64,000 bases of DNA from an uncultured Acidobacteriota bacterium (GTDB lineage: Bacteria > Acidobacteriota > Blastocatellia > Pyrinomonadales > Pyrinomonadaceae), in the NCBI GenBank assembly GCA_902826795.1, contig CADEGD010000003.1, positions 74,207-138,206 on the forward strand. Reading direction: 5' to 3'. Shown piece by piece: positions 46,889 to 55,337 of the stretch; the stretch's first letter is position 1; each line of letters starts with the position of its first letter. The notes under the pieces were generated by a model. The model did not search any database. It had not been told where the DNA came from and saw only the letters and a program-made list of their open reading frames with translations. Made by a program: the position numbers and the translations under genes.

Positions 46889-47521
46889 GTGCTAAACGCT
46901 GACGTTTTGACATTTCACGAGTTTGTAATGCATGAAGCTCTGCCATTGTCTACGATCCAGGGCTCTGTCCTCGAGTTTCTCCAAGGACGAAAAGATGTCG
47001 TTTTGTTCGGGGCGCAAGCAGTAAACGCCTATGTCAGTGAACCTAGAGCCACTCAGGATGTAGATATTATGTCCACGCGAGCTCAGGATGTTGGGGAAGA
47101 ACTCCGACAGCATTTAAGCAATGTTTTCCACATCGCTGTTCGAGTTCGAGAAGTCGCAGGTGGCAAAGGCCTAAGGGTGTATCAGGTACGAAAGGAAGGA
47201 AATCGTCATCTGGTTGATATTCGTCCGGTAGATAGTTTTCCAGAAACGCGTATATTCGAGGATATCCAAGTCGTTTCGCCAGAGGAACTTATAGCAAGCA
47301 AAGTCACGTCTCACATTTCCCGATATGGGAAGGCAAAGGGGTGGACAGACAGGCGTGATCTAACGCTCTTACTCCTAGAGTTTCCTGAACTCAAGACGGC
47401 GACTGGGGCAGTTAGGTCTTTACTAGAGGAGCGAAATGCTGACGCTGCGGTAATCGAGTTGTGGAAAGAACTCGTTTCGACTGACCTGAATATTGAAGCA
47501 GACGACGATCTGAGTTTCTAG
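46889..47521 (+). CDS. AbiEii-like nucleotidyltransferase-fold protein
   Basis: 210 residues. Nucleotidyltransferase core: VLFGAQAVNAYVS followed by RATQDVDIM, giving the paired acidic residues D-V-D. A C-terminal helical part follows. Similar to the AbiEii/AbiGii toxin fold or to uncharacterised MNT-like proteins; no antitoxin partner is adjacent. The start is a GTG at 46889; an ATG at 46928 is an alternative. Only 1 bp separates its stop from nuoL, suggesting coupling with nuoL. Confidence 0.7.
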   Translation: MLNADVLTFHEFVMHEALPLSTIQGSVLEFLQGRKDVVLFGAQAVNAYVSEPRATQDVDIMSTRAQDVGEELRQHLSNVFHIAVRVREVAGGKGLRVYQVRKEGNRHLVDIRPVDSFPETRIFEDIQVVSPEELIASKVTSHISRYGKAKGWTDRRDLTLLLLEFPELKTATGAVRSLLEERNADAAVIELWKELVSTDLNIEADDDLSF

Positions 47522-47522
47522 A

Positions 47523-49730
47523 ATGATCGAGAACAATCTCTTAAGCATAATCATCTTCGCTCCACTCGCGGGGGCGGTGATCAACTGGCTGATCGGTGGA
47601 CGGCTGAAGAATGAGCTGTTCAGTTCGGTAGTCGCCTGCGGGTCGATCGCCGTGTCGGCTTTGGTTGCGTTTTACATCGCATTCGTCGCTGACGGTGGTG
47701 CCCTTTTCATCAACAAGCCGATACTCGATCAAATCTGGACGTGGATAAACGTCGGCGGATTTCGCGCCGACTTCGCTCTCGGCATGGACCGGTTGAGCGG
47801 GATCTACGCGTGCTTTGTCACTTTCATCGGTCTGCTGATCCACATCTTCGCGACCGGTTACATGCACGGCGACAGCGGATTTTACCGCTTCTTCGCGTAT
47901 TTGAATCTCTTCATGTTCGCGATGCTAACGCTCGTACTCGCGGACAACTATCTTTTGATGTTTGTCGGTTGGGAAGGCGTCGGGCTGTGCTCGTACCTGC
48001 TGATCGGCTATTACATCAAGAAGGACGAGGCTCGAAAGGCTGCCAAGAAGGCGTTCGTGATGAACCGCATCGGAGATTGGGGCGTGCTGATGGGGATTTT
48101 TCTCGTCTTTACCCTGACCGGATCGATCTCGTTCTTCGACAAGACCGTCGGCGGCGAACAGGTTACGAGCGTGTTCACCTACGTTGTGAATACGATGTCG
48201 GCTGATCCGTTCACTTGGGGAGCGATCGTCGCGGGGGGACTGACTTCGATTGGCGTACTGATGTTCATCGGCGCGACCGGTAAGTCGGCTCAGATCCCAC
48301 TGCTAACATGGCTGCCGGACGCGATGGCCGGCCCGACTCCGGTTTCCGCTCTTATCCACGCGGCGACGATGGTTACGGCTGGTGTCTATCTAGTTGTTCG
48401 CTCGAATGCGATCTATCAATTTGCACCGACGGCAATGTGGATCATTGCGGTCATCGGTGCGGCAACTGCCCTGTTCGCGGCTACGATCGCCATCGCACAG
48501 AACGACATCAAGAAAGTTCTAGCTTATTCCACCGTCTCGCAGCTTGGCTTCATGTTCCTCGCCGCGGGCGTCGGAGCGTTTGTGGTGGCGATCTTCCACG
48601 TGATGACGCACGCTTTTTTCAAGGCGTTGTTGTTCCTCGGCTCCGGCTCGGTCATTCACGGAATGCATCACGAGCAGGACATGCGAAAGATGGGAAATCT
48701 TCGCAAATACATGCCGATCACGTTCATCACGATGGCGGCGGGCTGGCTTGCGATCTGCGGTATTCCGATCTTCGCGGGGTTCTTTTCAAAAGACGAGATC
48801 TTGTACAAGACCTTTGCAGCCGACAACTATTTCCCGGGCGGATTGAAGTTTCCGGGCGAGGAAATTCTTTGGGGCGTTGCGACGGTGACGGCGATCCTGA
48901 CCGCGATCTACATGACACGGATGATGGTCATGACGTTCTGGGGCAAGGAGCGCTTTCACGACGCGTTGCCTGGCGAGGAACATCACGACGATCATCATGC
49001 CGACGACGCTCATCACGCTGATGCGCACGCCGACGATGACGAGGAAGAACATCATCACGCTCTGCCGCACGACTTCAAACCGCACGAATCGCCGTGGGTG
49101 ATGACCGTGCCGTTGATCGTGCTCGCGGTGTTGTCGACTTTCGGAGGACTCGTTGGCGTGCCTTACGCGATGAGTTCGATCTTCGGGGCGGGCGATGTAA
49201 ACGCATTTGAGCATACGCTCGATCCGGTTATCGCGGAAAAAGGCGAACACGGAACCTCGGAGATAAAAGAGGTCAAACACTTCTTTGCATCGGCCGCAAA
49301 GCCTGAGGCCGGTGCGGCTCCCGCTCACGATTCACACTCGCCGGAAGTCTTGTTCAAAGAGCGTGTACTTGCTGCCCTTTCGACAGTGCTTGCATTGGTC
49401 GGGATCGGTATCGGCTTCTTGCTGTTTTACAAGACGCCGCTTCGAACGATGCCGAAGATCCTCGAAGAAAAGTGGCGGCTCGACGAGTTTTACAACGGTT
49501 ACATCGTGGACCCGATCACGAAGCTTTCGACTGTCGGCCTTTGGAAAGGATTTGATATCGGCTTTATCGACGGCATAGTCAACGGCATTGGCCACGCAGT
49601 CGCCGAATTTGGTAACGTCGCCCGTCGGCTTCAGGTCGGATTCGTGCGTAGCTACGCGGCGATGATCCTGCTCGGCGCCCTGGCTGTCGTAGGATATTTT
49701 ATTTATTACGGTTTGAAATTGGTTGGTTAG
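47523..49730 (+). CDS. nuoL: NADH-quinone oxidoreductase subunit L
   Basis: 735 residues; antiporter-like subunit with the long lateral helix. Conserved core: FVGWEGVGLCSYLLIGYYI, KAFVMNRIGDWG, LLTWLPDAMAGPTPVSALIHAATMVTAG (Lys and His sites), and HVMTHAFFKALLFLGSGSVIHGMHHEQDMRKMG. Residues about 487-525 hold an unusual loop very rich in His and Asp (EEHHDDHHADDAHH, then HADDDEEEHHHALPHD). This could bind metal ions or be a flexible surface loop. The remainder, including the C-terminal transverse helix, is normal. Confidence 0.97.
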   Translation: MIENNLLSIIIFAPLAGAVINWLIGGRLKNELFSSVVACGSIAVSALVAFYIAFVADGGALFINKPILDQIWTWINVGGFRADFALGMDRLSGIYACFVTFIGLLIHIFATGYMHGDSGFYRFFAYLNLFMFAMLTLVLADNYLLMFVGWEGVGLCSYLLIGYYIKKDEARKAAKKAFVMNRIGDWGVLMGIFLVFTLTGSISFFDKTVGGEQVTSVFTYVVNTMSADPFTWGAIVAGGLTSIGVLMFIGATGKSAQIPLLTWLPDAMAGPTPVSALIHAATMVTAGVYLVVRSNAIYQFAPTAMWIIAVIGAATALFAATIAIAQNDIKKVLAYSTVSQLGFMFLAAGVGAFVVAIFHVMTHAFFKALLFLGSGSVIHGMHHEQDMRKMGNLRKYMPITFITMAAGWLAICGIPIFAGFFSKDEILYKTFAADNYFPGGLKFPGEEILWGVATVTAILTAIYMTRMMVMTFWGKERFHDALPGEEHHDDHHADDAHHADAHADDDEEEHHHALPHDFKPHESPWVMTVPLIVLAVLSTFGGLVGVPYAMSSIFGAGDVNAFEHTLDPVIAEKGEHGTSEIKEVKHFFASAAKPEAGAAPAHDSHSPEVLFKERVLAALSTVLALVGIGIGFLLFYKTPLRTMPKILEEKWRLDEFYNGYIVDPITKLSTVGLWKGFDIGFIDGIVNGIGHAVAEFGNVARRLQVGFVRSYAAMILLGALAVVGYFIYYGLKLVG

Positions 49731-49733
49731 TTT

Positions 49734-49791
49734 AGAGTGCAAGCTTTAGCTTGTCTCTATGCGAAGCAGAACGAGCTAAAGCTTGCACTCT
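49734..49791. repeat. palindromic intergenic element, GCAAGCTTTAGCTT family, nuoL-nuoM
   Basis: AGAGTGCAAGCTTTAGCT (49734-49751) is a perfect inverted match to AGCTAAAGCTTGCACTCT (49774-49791). The core AAGCTTTAGCTT forms a hairpin of its own, like the one inside nuoG. Confidence 0.8.
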
Positions 49792-49801
49792 GAACACGCA
49801 T

Positions 49802-51418
49802 ATGGAATTTTTTTCTCAAAACCTGTTGACCATATTGCTCCTGTTGCCGGTTTTCGGTGCGGTCGGGATCGTCCTGCATCAGATGTTCTGGAAGCAGGAG
49901 GAGCAACTGAAGTGGCTGACGTTTGGGATCACGCTCGTGAACTTCGTGATCTCGATCCCGCTGATCTTTGGTACGAAGACGGCTGGCTTCTCGTTCGAGG
50001 TCAATAAGGTTTGGATCGCGGCGATCAACTCGAATTATCACATCGCGGTCGACGGCCTGAGCTTGTGGCTAGTGATCTTGACGACGTTCATCATGCCAAT
50101 CGCGGTGCTGTCGACGTGGAACGCCGTCGAAAAACGTCCGACCGCGTTTTACGCATTTCTGCTCCTGCTTGAAGCAGCGATGATCGGCGTTTTCGTGTCG
50201 CTCGATCTGCTAGTTTTCTATCTTTTCTTTGAAGCGTCACTTGTGCCGATGTTCTTCCTGATCGGCATCTGGGGCGGCGAAAATCGTATTTACGCGGCGG
50301 TCAAATTCTTTATCTTTACCGCACTCGGCAGTTTGCTGATGCTCGCGGCGATTATCGGGCTTTATTACATGCACGCCGAGCAGACTGGTATCGGGACGTT
50401 CGATTTCGTTACGATGATGCGTTCCCTCGAACTCGGCCAGCTTGCCATAGCTGGGACCGCCGGAACGCTTATGTTCTGGGCTTTTGCCCTCGCGTTCTCG
50501 ATCAAAGTTCCGCTGTTCCCGTTCCACACGTGGCTTCCCGACGCGCACACTGAAGCTCCGACTGCCGGCTCGGTGATTTTGGCGGCGGTTCTTCTCAAGA
50601 TGGGAACTTACGGGCTGATGCGGTTCAACTTCGCCTTGTTCCCCGATCAAAGCCGTGAGTGGGCTTGGCTGTTCATTGTGCTTGCGATCGTCGGCATCAT
50701 CTACGGAGCGTTGGTGGCGATGGTGCAGCCGGATGTAAAACGCCTCGTCGCGTATTCGTCCGTCGCTCATATGGGCTTTGTGATCCTCGGCATGTTTTCG
50801 TTCACTGAATGGGGCATGCAGGGAGCGTTGTATCAGATGCTGAACCACGGCGTCTCAACCGGAGCTCTATTCCTGTTGGTCGGGTTCATTTACGAACGGC
50901 GACATACACGAGCGATCTCTGACTTCGGCGGGCTGGCGAACGTGATGCCCCTATACGCCACGATCTTTGTTATTACCGCTATGTCGTCGGTCGGCCTGCC
51001 ATTCCTGAACGGGTTCGTCGGCGAATTTCTGATCATGTTGGGAATGTGGAAATCGACGATCCTTGGTGTGACTGCAACTACCAATTGGAACTACGTCGCC
51101 ACCATGCTTGCCGGGACCGGCGTCATCTTTGCGGCTGTTTATCTGCTTTGGATGATCCAACGGGTATTCTTTGGTAAGGTCACTAACGATAAGAACAAGA
51201 AACTGACGGACCTTAGTACACGCGAAATAGGTTTGATCGCTCCGCTAATGTTTCTGATGGTATTTATGGGCGTGTACCCACGGCCGTTTCTCGACGCCGC
51301 GAAAGATTCCGTGAACGCAATTCAAAAGCGGGTTATGCATCAAGCCGGTGGAGACGTCGACCATGCAGAGCGGAATGCGGACCTTAGTCCGCAAACAGCC
51401 GTTAAAGATGCGAACTGA
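49802..51418 (+). CDS. nuoM: NADH-quinone oxidoreductase subunit M
   Basis: 538 residues from the ATG at 49802; about 14 membrane segments. Antiporter-like signatures: FYLFFEASLVPMFFLIGIWG, FHTWLPDAHTEAPTAGSVILA, KRLVAYSSVAHMGFVILG. The last 15 or so residues (ERNADLSPQTAVKDAN) are encoded within a palindromic repeat, so the C-terminus has been replaced or extended by repeat sequence. Confidence 0.97.
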   Translation: MEFFSQNLLTILLLLPVFGAVGIVLHQMFWKQEEQLKWLTFGITLVNFVISIPLIFGTKTAGFSFEVNKVWIAAINSNYHIAVDGLSLWLVILTTFIMPIAVLSTWNAVEKRPTAFYAFLLLLEAAMIGVFVSLDLLVFYLFFEASLVPMFFLIGIWGGENRIYAAVKFFIFTALGSLLMLAAIIGLYYMHAEQTGIGTFDFVTMMRSLELGQLAIAGTAGTLMFWAFALAFSIKVPLFPFHTWLPDAHTEAPTAGSVILAAVLLKMGTYGLMRFNFALFPDQSREWAWLFIVLAIVGIIYGALVAMVQPDVKRLVAYSSVAHMGFVILGMFSFTEWGMQGALYQMLNHGVSTGALFLLVGFIYERRHTRAISDFGGLANVMPLYATIFVITAMSSVGLPFLNGFVGEFLIMLGMWKSTILGVTATTNWNYVATMLAGTGVIFAAVYLLWMIQRVFFGKVTNDKNKKLTDLSTREIGLIAPLMFLMVFMGVYPRPFLDAAKDSVNAIQKRVMHQAGGDVDHAERNADLSPQTAVKDAN

Positions 51419-51431
51419 AGTTCGCGTTCCT
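51372..51431. repeat. palindromic element, GGAACGCGGAC family, overlapping the nuoM 3' end
   Basis: GGAATGCGGACCTTAGTCCG + CA at the left is mirrored by GCGAACTGAAGTTCGCGTTC + C at the right. Both arms are small hairpins. The first 47 bp lie inside nuoM; the rest fills the gap to nuoN. Confidence 0.78.
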
Positions 51432-51435
51432 AATA

Positions 51436-52980
51436 ATGAACACGTTTTTTCTTACAGAGTTGGTGACTCCGGACCCGAACGTCCGAATAATTCTTCCGGA
51501 ACTTGTAGTTGCCGCGGCCGGCATCATTGTGATGCTTTACGACAGCTTTTTTCCGAAGGACCGCGTCACCTCCGGCATCATCTCGCTCGTCGGCCTGGCG
51601 GTTTCCGCCTTTCTGCTCGTAGGCCTTTGGTCGTCTGAACCTCTCGGCTCTACGTCGTGGAATGGGATGATCGCGCACGACAATCTGCGGCTCGGATTCT
51701 CGATCGTATTTCTGATCGTGACGGCGATGACCGTCCTGATCTCGACGGTTTGGGTAGAGCGAGAAGACGTCCCCGTCGGCGAATATAATGCTCTGCTATT
51801 GTTCGCGACGTTCGGGATGATGCTGATGGCATCCGGCAATGACCTGGTCGTCATTTTCCTGGGCCTTGAAACACTCTCGATAGCGACTTATGTAATGGCC
51901 GGGCTTCGTCGGGGCGACCTGAAATCAAACGAATCGGCCATGAAGTATTTTATTCTCGGCTCATTCGCTTCGGCATTCCTGCTCTACGGAATGGCTTTGA
52001 TCTATGGCGCGACTGGCTCGACGAATCTGACCGTGATCGCTGAGAAGGTCGTCAACCCGAACTTCCCTGCTCTGCTGCTGATCGGCGGAGCAATGATGGT
52101 AGTCGGCTTCGGGTTCAAAGTCGCCGCAGCTCCGTTTCATGTTTGGACGCCCGACGTTTATGAAGGCGCTCCGGCGCCGGTTACAGGATTTATGGCTGCA
52201 GGGCCAAAGGCTGCGGCCTTCGCTTCGTTCATACGCGTATTCGTGCTTGGATTTCCATTCATTGCCGGTGTCGCTGCGTCAAACTACCTTCACGAAACGT
52301 GGATGACCGTGCTCGCGGTGATGGCCATGCTTTCGATGACGGTTGGTAACGTGGCGGCGATCATGCAGAACAACGTGAAGCGAATGCTCGCGTATTCTTC
52401 GATAGCCCACGCGGGATACGCGCTCGTCGGATTTCTCGGTGCGGGAGCCGCAAACCGAGGCTCTTCGCAAGACGCCGCTATCGCTTCGGTGGCGTTTTAT
52501 ATGCTGACGTATGCGGTCACTAATCTAGGAGCGTTTGCTGTGATCTCGCTGCTCGCTCAGAAAAACGATCGCCGTTCGGATTTCGAAGACTTTAACGGAA
52601 TCGGCTTCAAATCGCCGGTCTTGTCATTCACGCTTTCGTTATTTATGCTGTCGCTGCTCGGCCTTCCGCTCACCGCCGGATTCATGGGCAAGATCCTCGT
52701 CTTCCGCCCCGCCCTCGAAGCAGGTTCGACGCTTCTAGTCGTGCTTGTTATTGTAGCGGTGATCAACACCGCAATTTCTGCTTACTACTATTTGCGCATG
52801 ATCGTTGTGATGTTCTTTAAGGAACGCGTCACGGAGTGGGTCGAGCCGAAAATGCCAATCGGTCTCGCCGTAGCCTTGCTTGTCGCGGTCGTCGGCGTGT
52901 TGTATCTCGGGTTGTTCGCGGGCGGCGTGATCGAAAAATTCTCGCAGTCACGCTCCGGGTACGAAGCTCAGTTAAAGTAA
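51436..52980 (+). CDS. nuoN: NADH-quinone oxidoreductase subunit N
   Basis: 514 residues, about 14 membrane helices; third antiporter-like subunit. Conserved FLGLETLSIATYVMAG, KYFILGSFASAFLLYGMALI, KVAAAPFHVWTPDVYEGAPAPVTGF and KRMLAYSSIAHAGYALVGFL are present. Complete. Last complex I gene; a CAT-fold gene follows 9 bp later in the same direction. Confidence 0.97.
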   Translation: MNTFFLTELVTPDPNVRIILPELVVAAAGIIVMLYDSFFPKDRVTSGIISLVGLAVSAFLLVGLWSSEPLGSTSWNGMIAHDNLRLGFSIVFLIVTAMTVLISTVWVEREDVPVGEYNALLLFATFGMMLMASGNDLVVIFLGLETLSIATYVMAGLRRGDLKSNESAMKYFILGSFASAFLLYGMALIYGATGSTNLTVIAEKVVNPNFPALLLIGGAMMVVGFGFKVAAAPFHVWTPDVYEGAPAPVTGFMAAGPKAAAFASFIRVFVLGFPFIAGVAASNYLHETWMTVLAVMAMLSMTVGNVAAIMQNNVKRMLAYSSIAHAGYALVGFLGAGAANRGSSQDAAIASVAFYMLTYAVTNLGAFAVISLLAQKNDRRSDFEDFNGIGFKSPVLSFTLSLFMLSLLGLPLTAGFMGKILVFRPALEAGSTLLVVLVIVAVINTAISAYYYLRMIVVMFFKERVTEWVEPKMPIGLAVALLVAVVGVLYLGLFAGGVIEKFSQSRSGYEAQLK

Positions 52981-52989
52981 GTTAGCTTG

Positions 52990-53631
52990 ATGTATCATGA
53001 GATAAACCTTGAAAAATGGGAGCGCCGGTCGACGTTCGAATTTTTCAAGGAGTATAAGGATCCTTTCTTCAACATGGCCGCGAACCTCGATGTTACGCGG
53101 CTTTATCGTTTCTGTAAGGACTGCGAGATTCCGTTTTCAATCGCGTGTCTCTTCTTCTCGCTCGCAACCGCAAACGAGATCCGCGAATTCAGGCTCCGCA
53201 TGATCGATGAACGAGTTGTTGAGTTCGATCAGGTCGAAGCAACTCAAACCATCCTAAACGACGACAACACGTTCTCGTTTTGCTACTTTCCGATGAAGGA
53301 GACTTTAGAAGATTTCGTTCAGACGGCCATCGAATCACGCAAGAAATATCGGACATTGAAAACCTTTGATGTAGAGTCCGAGCGGATCGATCTGATCTAT
53401 TACTCGATCATTCCGTGGGTGTCGTTCACGAGCTTCAAACACGCAGGTTCGGGCGACAACCGGCAGACGGTTCCGCGAATGGTTTTCGGGAAGATGTTTG
53501 ATGAAGCTGGCGGTCGTCGACTAATACCGTTCTCAGTCGAGGCTCACCACGCTTTGATGGATGGCTATCACGTCGGCCTATACTTCAACCTCTTTCAAGA
53601 AAAATTAGATTCAATCGAGGATGGAGTTTGA
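52990..53631 (+). CDS. chloramphenicol-acetyltransferase-fold protein
   Basis: 213 residues with the CAT trimer fold: SIIPWVSFTSFKHA and the active-site box VEAHHALMDGYHVG (His and Asp of HHxxxDG, near 188-194). Catalytic histidine and structural aspartate are both there. It could acetylate chloramphenicol or, more likely in this setting, a small-molecule hydroxyl in metabolism. No mobile element is nearby. It heads a tightly packed group of four genes (overlap 11 bp, adjacent, overlap 4 bp). Confidence 0.88.
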   Translation: MYHEINLEKWERRSTFEFFKEYKDPFFNMAANLDVTRLYRFCKDCEIPFSIACLFFSLATANEIREFRLRMIDERVVEFDQVEATQTILNDDNTFSFCYFPMKETLEDFVQTAIESRKKYRTLKTFDVESERIDLIYYSIIPWVSFTSFKHAGSGDNRQTVPRMVFGKMFDEAGGRRLIPFSVEAHHALMDGYHVGLYFNLFQEKLDSIEDGV

Positions 53632-54124
53632 TCCGCCGGCGTGCGAGCGGACTGAAGTTCGCGTTCATGAGATGATCGACATCGAATCACTCAAAGTTGA
53701 CCTGGGCGAACTGTGGATACCTGCAATCTACGGTGAAAAGGTGCGCCCGCTGAGAACTCGGAGCGTTCAGATGTCGATCCCAGAACGCGAGAATTCACCC
53801 GAGATCTCACATACGCTGCTCGGTATCGAGATGAAGGTCGGAAAACTCCGTATTGCCACGCCCGACCTTGCGACCGCGAGATATTTGCGTGTCTTCGCGA
53901 GGCTCGGCTGCTCGGAAGTTGCGGTCCCCTACGACATTTCAAAGATCTCAGGCATTGCCGACTTGCTCGAAACCGGTTGGCAGCGGATGAATTTGATGCT
54001 TGAAGGCACTACGAAACGCTACCGCAACCGCGTGATCAAGACCGCCCGAAGTGAAGTCGCCGATCTCGGAGCCGGTGAGATGATGCCGGAGTTTAACACT
54101 AGAACTAAGCAAAGGAGTGACTGA
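53621..54124 (+). CDS. hypothetical protein (167 aa) in the CAT/GATase group
   Basis: No family recognised. Overlaps the CAT-fold gene by 11 bp (ATG inside its last codons). Mixed alpha/beta with a run ATARYLRVFARLGCSEVAV and SEVADLGAGE near the end; no signal peptide or membrane segment. Residues near 10-16 (ERTEVRV) are encoded by a GCGGAC/GTTCGC repeat hairpin at 53647-53662, so the N-terminus may be shaped by the repeat, and a later start (MIDIESLKVDLGEL, ATG near 53672) is possible. Confidence 0.6.
   Translation: MEFDPPACERTEVRVHEMIDIESLKVDLGELWIPAIYGEKVRPLRTRSVQMSIPERENSPEISHTLLGIEMKVGKLRIATPDLATARYLRVFARLGCSEVAVPYDISKISGIADLLETGWQRMNLMLEGTTKRYRNRVIKTARSEVADLGAGEMMPEFNTRTKQRSD
53647..53666. 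repeat. single hairpin unit of the GGAACGCGGAC family in coding sequence
   Basis: GCGGACTGAAGTTCGC pairs with itself (two wobbles or mismatches) and shares the 16-nt string ACTGAAGTTCGCGTTC exactly with the right arm of the nuoM element (51414-51429). Confidence 0.6.
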
Positions 54125-54331
54125 ATGCCTTACTTCGACGACGATGGCAACGAGATCGATATGACAAATATCGCGATCCCGCGTTTGTGCAAGAGCTGCC
54201 AAAAGCTGGACGACCCGCACGAGGAGATTCTCTGCAACCTAAACCGGCTCGATCAAAAAGATGATAACGGCTTTAAGTGCTACGCTTATGTAAGCATGTA
54301 TGGTGAGCTCGACGCTGTTATAATAGAATGA
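54125..54331 (+). CDS. small hypothetical protein with Cys pair (68 aa)
   Basis: 68 residues immediately after the previous stop. CKSCQKLDDPHEEILCNLN suggests a zinc knuckle (Cys-x2-Cys, later Cys), plus a second cysteine in FKCYAY. Starts MPYFDDDGNEIDM. Acidic, no membrane segment. Function unknown. The stop overlaps the start of the GATase gene (ATGA). Confidence 0.65.
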   Translation: MPYFDDDGNEIDMTNIAIPRLCKSCQKLDDPHEEILCNLNRLDQKDDNGFKCYAYVSMYGELDAVIIE

Positions 54332-55281
54332 AGAAGGCGGTCATATGGTCCGCTGATGTGTCAATGATGTTGGATGCAGTAGTAAAACCGGACGTTAAGG
54401 AAGATCTTCCCTTTCCTTACAACAAGCAGGCGTTCTGCAGGTATGAACCGATCGAGAAGCGAATAGATAACGCGCGCGTGTTGATCGTAAACACGCTGCT
54501 GCGATACGAATCGGACATGTCGGACGTTGCGCGGACGGAGTTAAATGGCTCGGCGGAATCGCGTCTAAGATTTGAGAACAAAGTTTCGGGCATGGCCTGC
54601 AATAACATTGCACAGAATGTTATCCGCCTCGTCCGGCAACCGAAGACGCTCACGGTCCATTTATCGGAGTTAGCCGAAGCAGCCCGCGATTTTCGGCCCG
54701 ACGCGATCGTGATGAGCGGCACCTATAGCGATTTCGACTATTACAACCCCGATCACCTAGCGAAGTTTGAAAGCTTCATTAAAAGCACTAAGATTCCCGT
54801 GCTTGCGATCTGCGGCTCGCACCAACTGGTTGCCCAGTCGTTCGGATCAAGACTTATTACCCTGGACGATAAGGAGCTGTCAGAAAAGCGGTCCGATCGC
54901 GTCGTCGAATATCAGTATAAGCTCGTCAAGATAACCGATACTTCCGATCCGATCTTTGAAGGGATTCAGGATGCTGCGTCAGGCGTTTGGCAAGATTACA
55001 CAAGGGAAGACGACATCTTGCGCGTCTGGCAAAACCACGGAGTTCAGGTCGAAGGAACACCACAAGGTTTCGAGCTGCTCGCAACGTCTTACCTCTGTAA
55101 GAACCAAATGATGGTAAAGCGGTCGGGCGGTCAGCTTATCTACTGCGTGCAGTTTCATCTCGAAAAGTCGTTCGAAGATTGGTCAAAGAATCCGACCCGC
55201 TGGGAACACCCAAACGAATCCCGCGACGGCAGAATACTCTTTGAAAACTTTCTCCAGCTCGCTCTTGCTCACAAATATTAG
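54328..55281 (+). CDS. class I glutamine-amidotransferase-fold protein
   Basis: 317 residues; the GATase1 domain occupies about 45-310. The nucleophile is C162 in LAICGSHQLVAQS; the catalytic His is in CVQFHLEKSFEDW (usual QFHPE), followed by Glu. Typically such enzymes remove ammonia from glutamine for a partner synthetase, or hydrolyse gamma-glutamyl compounds. No synthetase is adjacent. It ends the 22-gene run; a strong terminator follows 22 bp later. Confidence 0.85.
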   Translation: MKKAVIWSADVSMMLDAVVKPDVKEDLPFPYNKQAFCRYEPIEKRIDNARVLIVNTLLRYESDMSDVARTELNGSAESRLRFENKVSGMACNNIAQNVIRLVRQPKTLTVHLSELAEAARDFRPDAIVMSGTYSDFDYYNPDHLAKFESFIKSTKIPVLAICGSHQLVAQSFGSRLITLDDKELSEKRSDRVVEYQYKLVKITDTSDPIFEGIQDAASGVWQDYTREDDILRVWQNHGVQVEGTPQGFELLATSYLCKNQMMVKRSGGQLIYCVQFHLEKSFEDWSKNPTRWEHPNESRDGRILFENFLQLALAHKY

Positions 55282-55303
55282 AGCGATATTTTCTACAAAA
55301 ATT

Positions 55304-55334
55304 AAGGCCCGGCGATCGTCTCGTCGGGCCTTTT
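55304..55334. terminator. bidirectional terminator between the nuo run and the pilin operon
   Basis: AAGGCCCG (55304-55311) pairs perfectly with CGGGCCTT (55325-55332); a T-run follows on the plus strand (CTTTTCC) and an AAT/TTAAT tail on the minus strand. It separates convergent genes. Confidence 0.8.
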
Positions 55335-55337
55335 CCG

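Noticed and set aside
52990-53631. CAT-fold gene as an acquired antibiotic-resistance cassette
   Set aside because: No insertion sequence, integron site or composition change surrounds it, and it overlaps the next operon gene; a metabolic role is more likely.
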